A DNA stretch of 13,379 bases from Alphaproteobacteria bacterium (GTDB lineage Bacteria; Pseudomonadota; Alphaproteobacteria; CACIAM-22H2). Of this stretch, positions 12,917-13,379 are shown one piece after another. The notes beneath the pieces are model-generated. The model was given only the letters and a program-made list of their open reading frames with translations. It did not search any database and was not told where the DNA came from. The stretch is from the NCBI GenBank assembly GCA_947500965.1, contig CANMWW010000016.1:1-13379 (forward strand), in the 5' to 3' direction. The translations under genes were made by a program, and so were the position numbers. The stretch's first letter is position 1; each line of letters opens with the position of its first letter.

Positions 12917-13379
12917 ATGACCGATCTCCAGGACGAGTCGCGCCGGATCGCGCTGGCCGACGAGGCGGCGACGACGCGGCTCGCCACGCGCCTCGCGGCG
13001 CTCGTGCGCCCGGGGGACGTCCTGGCGCTCTCCGGCGGGCTGGGGGCCGGCAAGACGACCTTCGCGCGGGCCTTCCTGCGCGCGCGCGCGGGCGATCCCG
13101 CCCTCGAGGTGCCGAGCCCGACCTTCACCCTGGTGCAGGCCTATGACCTGCCGGGCGGCGCGGTCTGGCATCTCGACCTCTACCGGCTGTCAGACCCGTC
13201 CGAGGTCTGGGAACTCGGGATCGAGGAGGCGCTGGCCGACGCGATCCTGCTGGTCGAGTGGCCCGAGCGCATGGGCCCGCTGCTACCGGAGGGCAGCCTC
13301 TGGATCGAGCTCGCGCCGGGGGCCGGCGCCGGCGCGCGCGTCGCCGCGATCGACGCGCCGGAAGCGTGGAAGGGGCGCC
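12917..13379 (+). CDS. tsaE: TsaE, tRNA t6A threonylcarbamoylation ATPase (3' end cut)
   Basis: 154 codons are visible before the window ends; the family is about 150-165 aa, so little is missing. The Walker A is SGGLGAGKTTFARAFL (39-54), followed by the family blocks VPSPTFTLVQAYDL, WHLDLYRLSDPSEVWELGIEE and ILLVEWPERM. TsaE works with TsaB and TsaD to make N6-threonylcarbamoyladenosine at position 37 of ANN-decoding tRNAs. A GGAGG directly abuts the ATG and AAGG lies about nine bases away. In many alphaproteobacteria tsaE follows the PAS kinase gene next to ahcY; here the reductase gene lies between. Confidence 0.95.
   Translation, partial: MTDLQDESRRIALADEAATTRLATRLAALVRPGDVLALSGGLGAGKTTFARAFLRARAGDPALEVPSPTFTLVQAYDLPGGAVWHLDLYRLSDPSEVWELGIEEALADAILLVEWPERMGPLLPEGSLWIELAPGAGAGARVAAIDAPEAWKGR

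Overview
The window looks like the chromosome of a very GC-rich alphaproteobacterium (roughly 70-75% G+C by eye, with third codon positions almost all G or C). The gene order chvI-chvG ... hprK-(rapZ)-EIIA-HPr-(EI)-ahcY-divL ... tsaE is a classic alphaproteobacterial neighbourhood. The extra rapZ and ptsI, the PEP-CTERM gene and the palindromic repeats suggest a Rhodospirillales-like lineage. That last placement is inference, because no rRNA or other marker gene is present.

Layout. 1-317 (minus): 5' part of a HugZ/pyridoxamine-phosphate-oxidase-like FMN-binding protein, divergent from the next genes. 459-2812 (plus): chvI-chvG, an envelope-sensing two-component system whose genes overlap by ATGA. 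2849-3559 (minus): a secreted PEP-CTERM protein, convergent with chvG across a hairpin. 3560-4089: a 530-bp gene-free region. It holds a good sigma-54-type promoter for the PEP-CTERM gene, a 5'-leader hairpin, an orphan terminator-like hairpin and an inverted pair of about 75-bp palindromic repeat elements. 4090-8034 (plus): a tight five-gene run hprK-rapZ-manX(EIIA)-ptsH-ptsI, which is a phosphotransferase system with no sugar permease. 8152-9558: ahcY behind a good sigma-70-like promoter. 9648-11744: a DivL-type PAS sensor kinase homologue whose phospho-acceptor histidine is replaced by tyrosine. 11758-12777 (minus): a thioredoxin-reductase-like ferredoxin/flavodoxin-NADP+ reductase, convergent with divL. 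12917-13379 (plus): tsaE for tRNA t6A synthesis, cut by the window edge.

How they fit together. EI, HPr and EIIA-Man form a phosphorelay fed by PEP. HprK can phosphorylate HPr on its serine. RapZ is a GlcNAc-6-P/RNA-linked regulator in enterobacteria. ChvG/ChvI and DivL connect envelope state and cell-cycle control, and AhcY drains the S-adenosylhomocysteine made by methylation. In rhizobia chvG is normally followed directly by hprK; here about 1.28 kb (PEP-CTERM gene plus repeats) separates the two halves. No phage, insertion sequence, CRISPR array, tRNA or rRNA was seen. The least ordinary parts are the 3560-4089 regulatory and repeat region and the tyrosine-bearing DivL.
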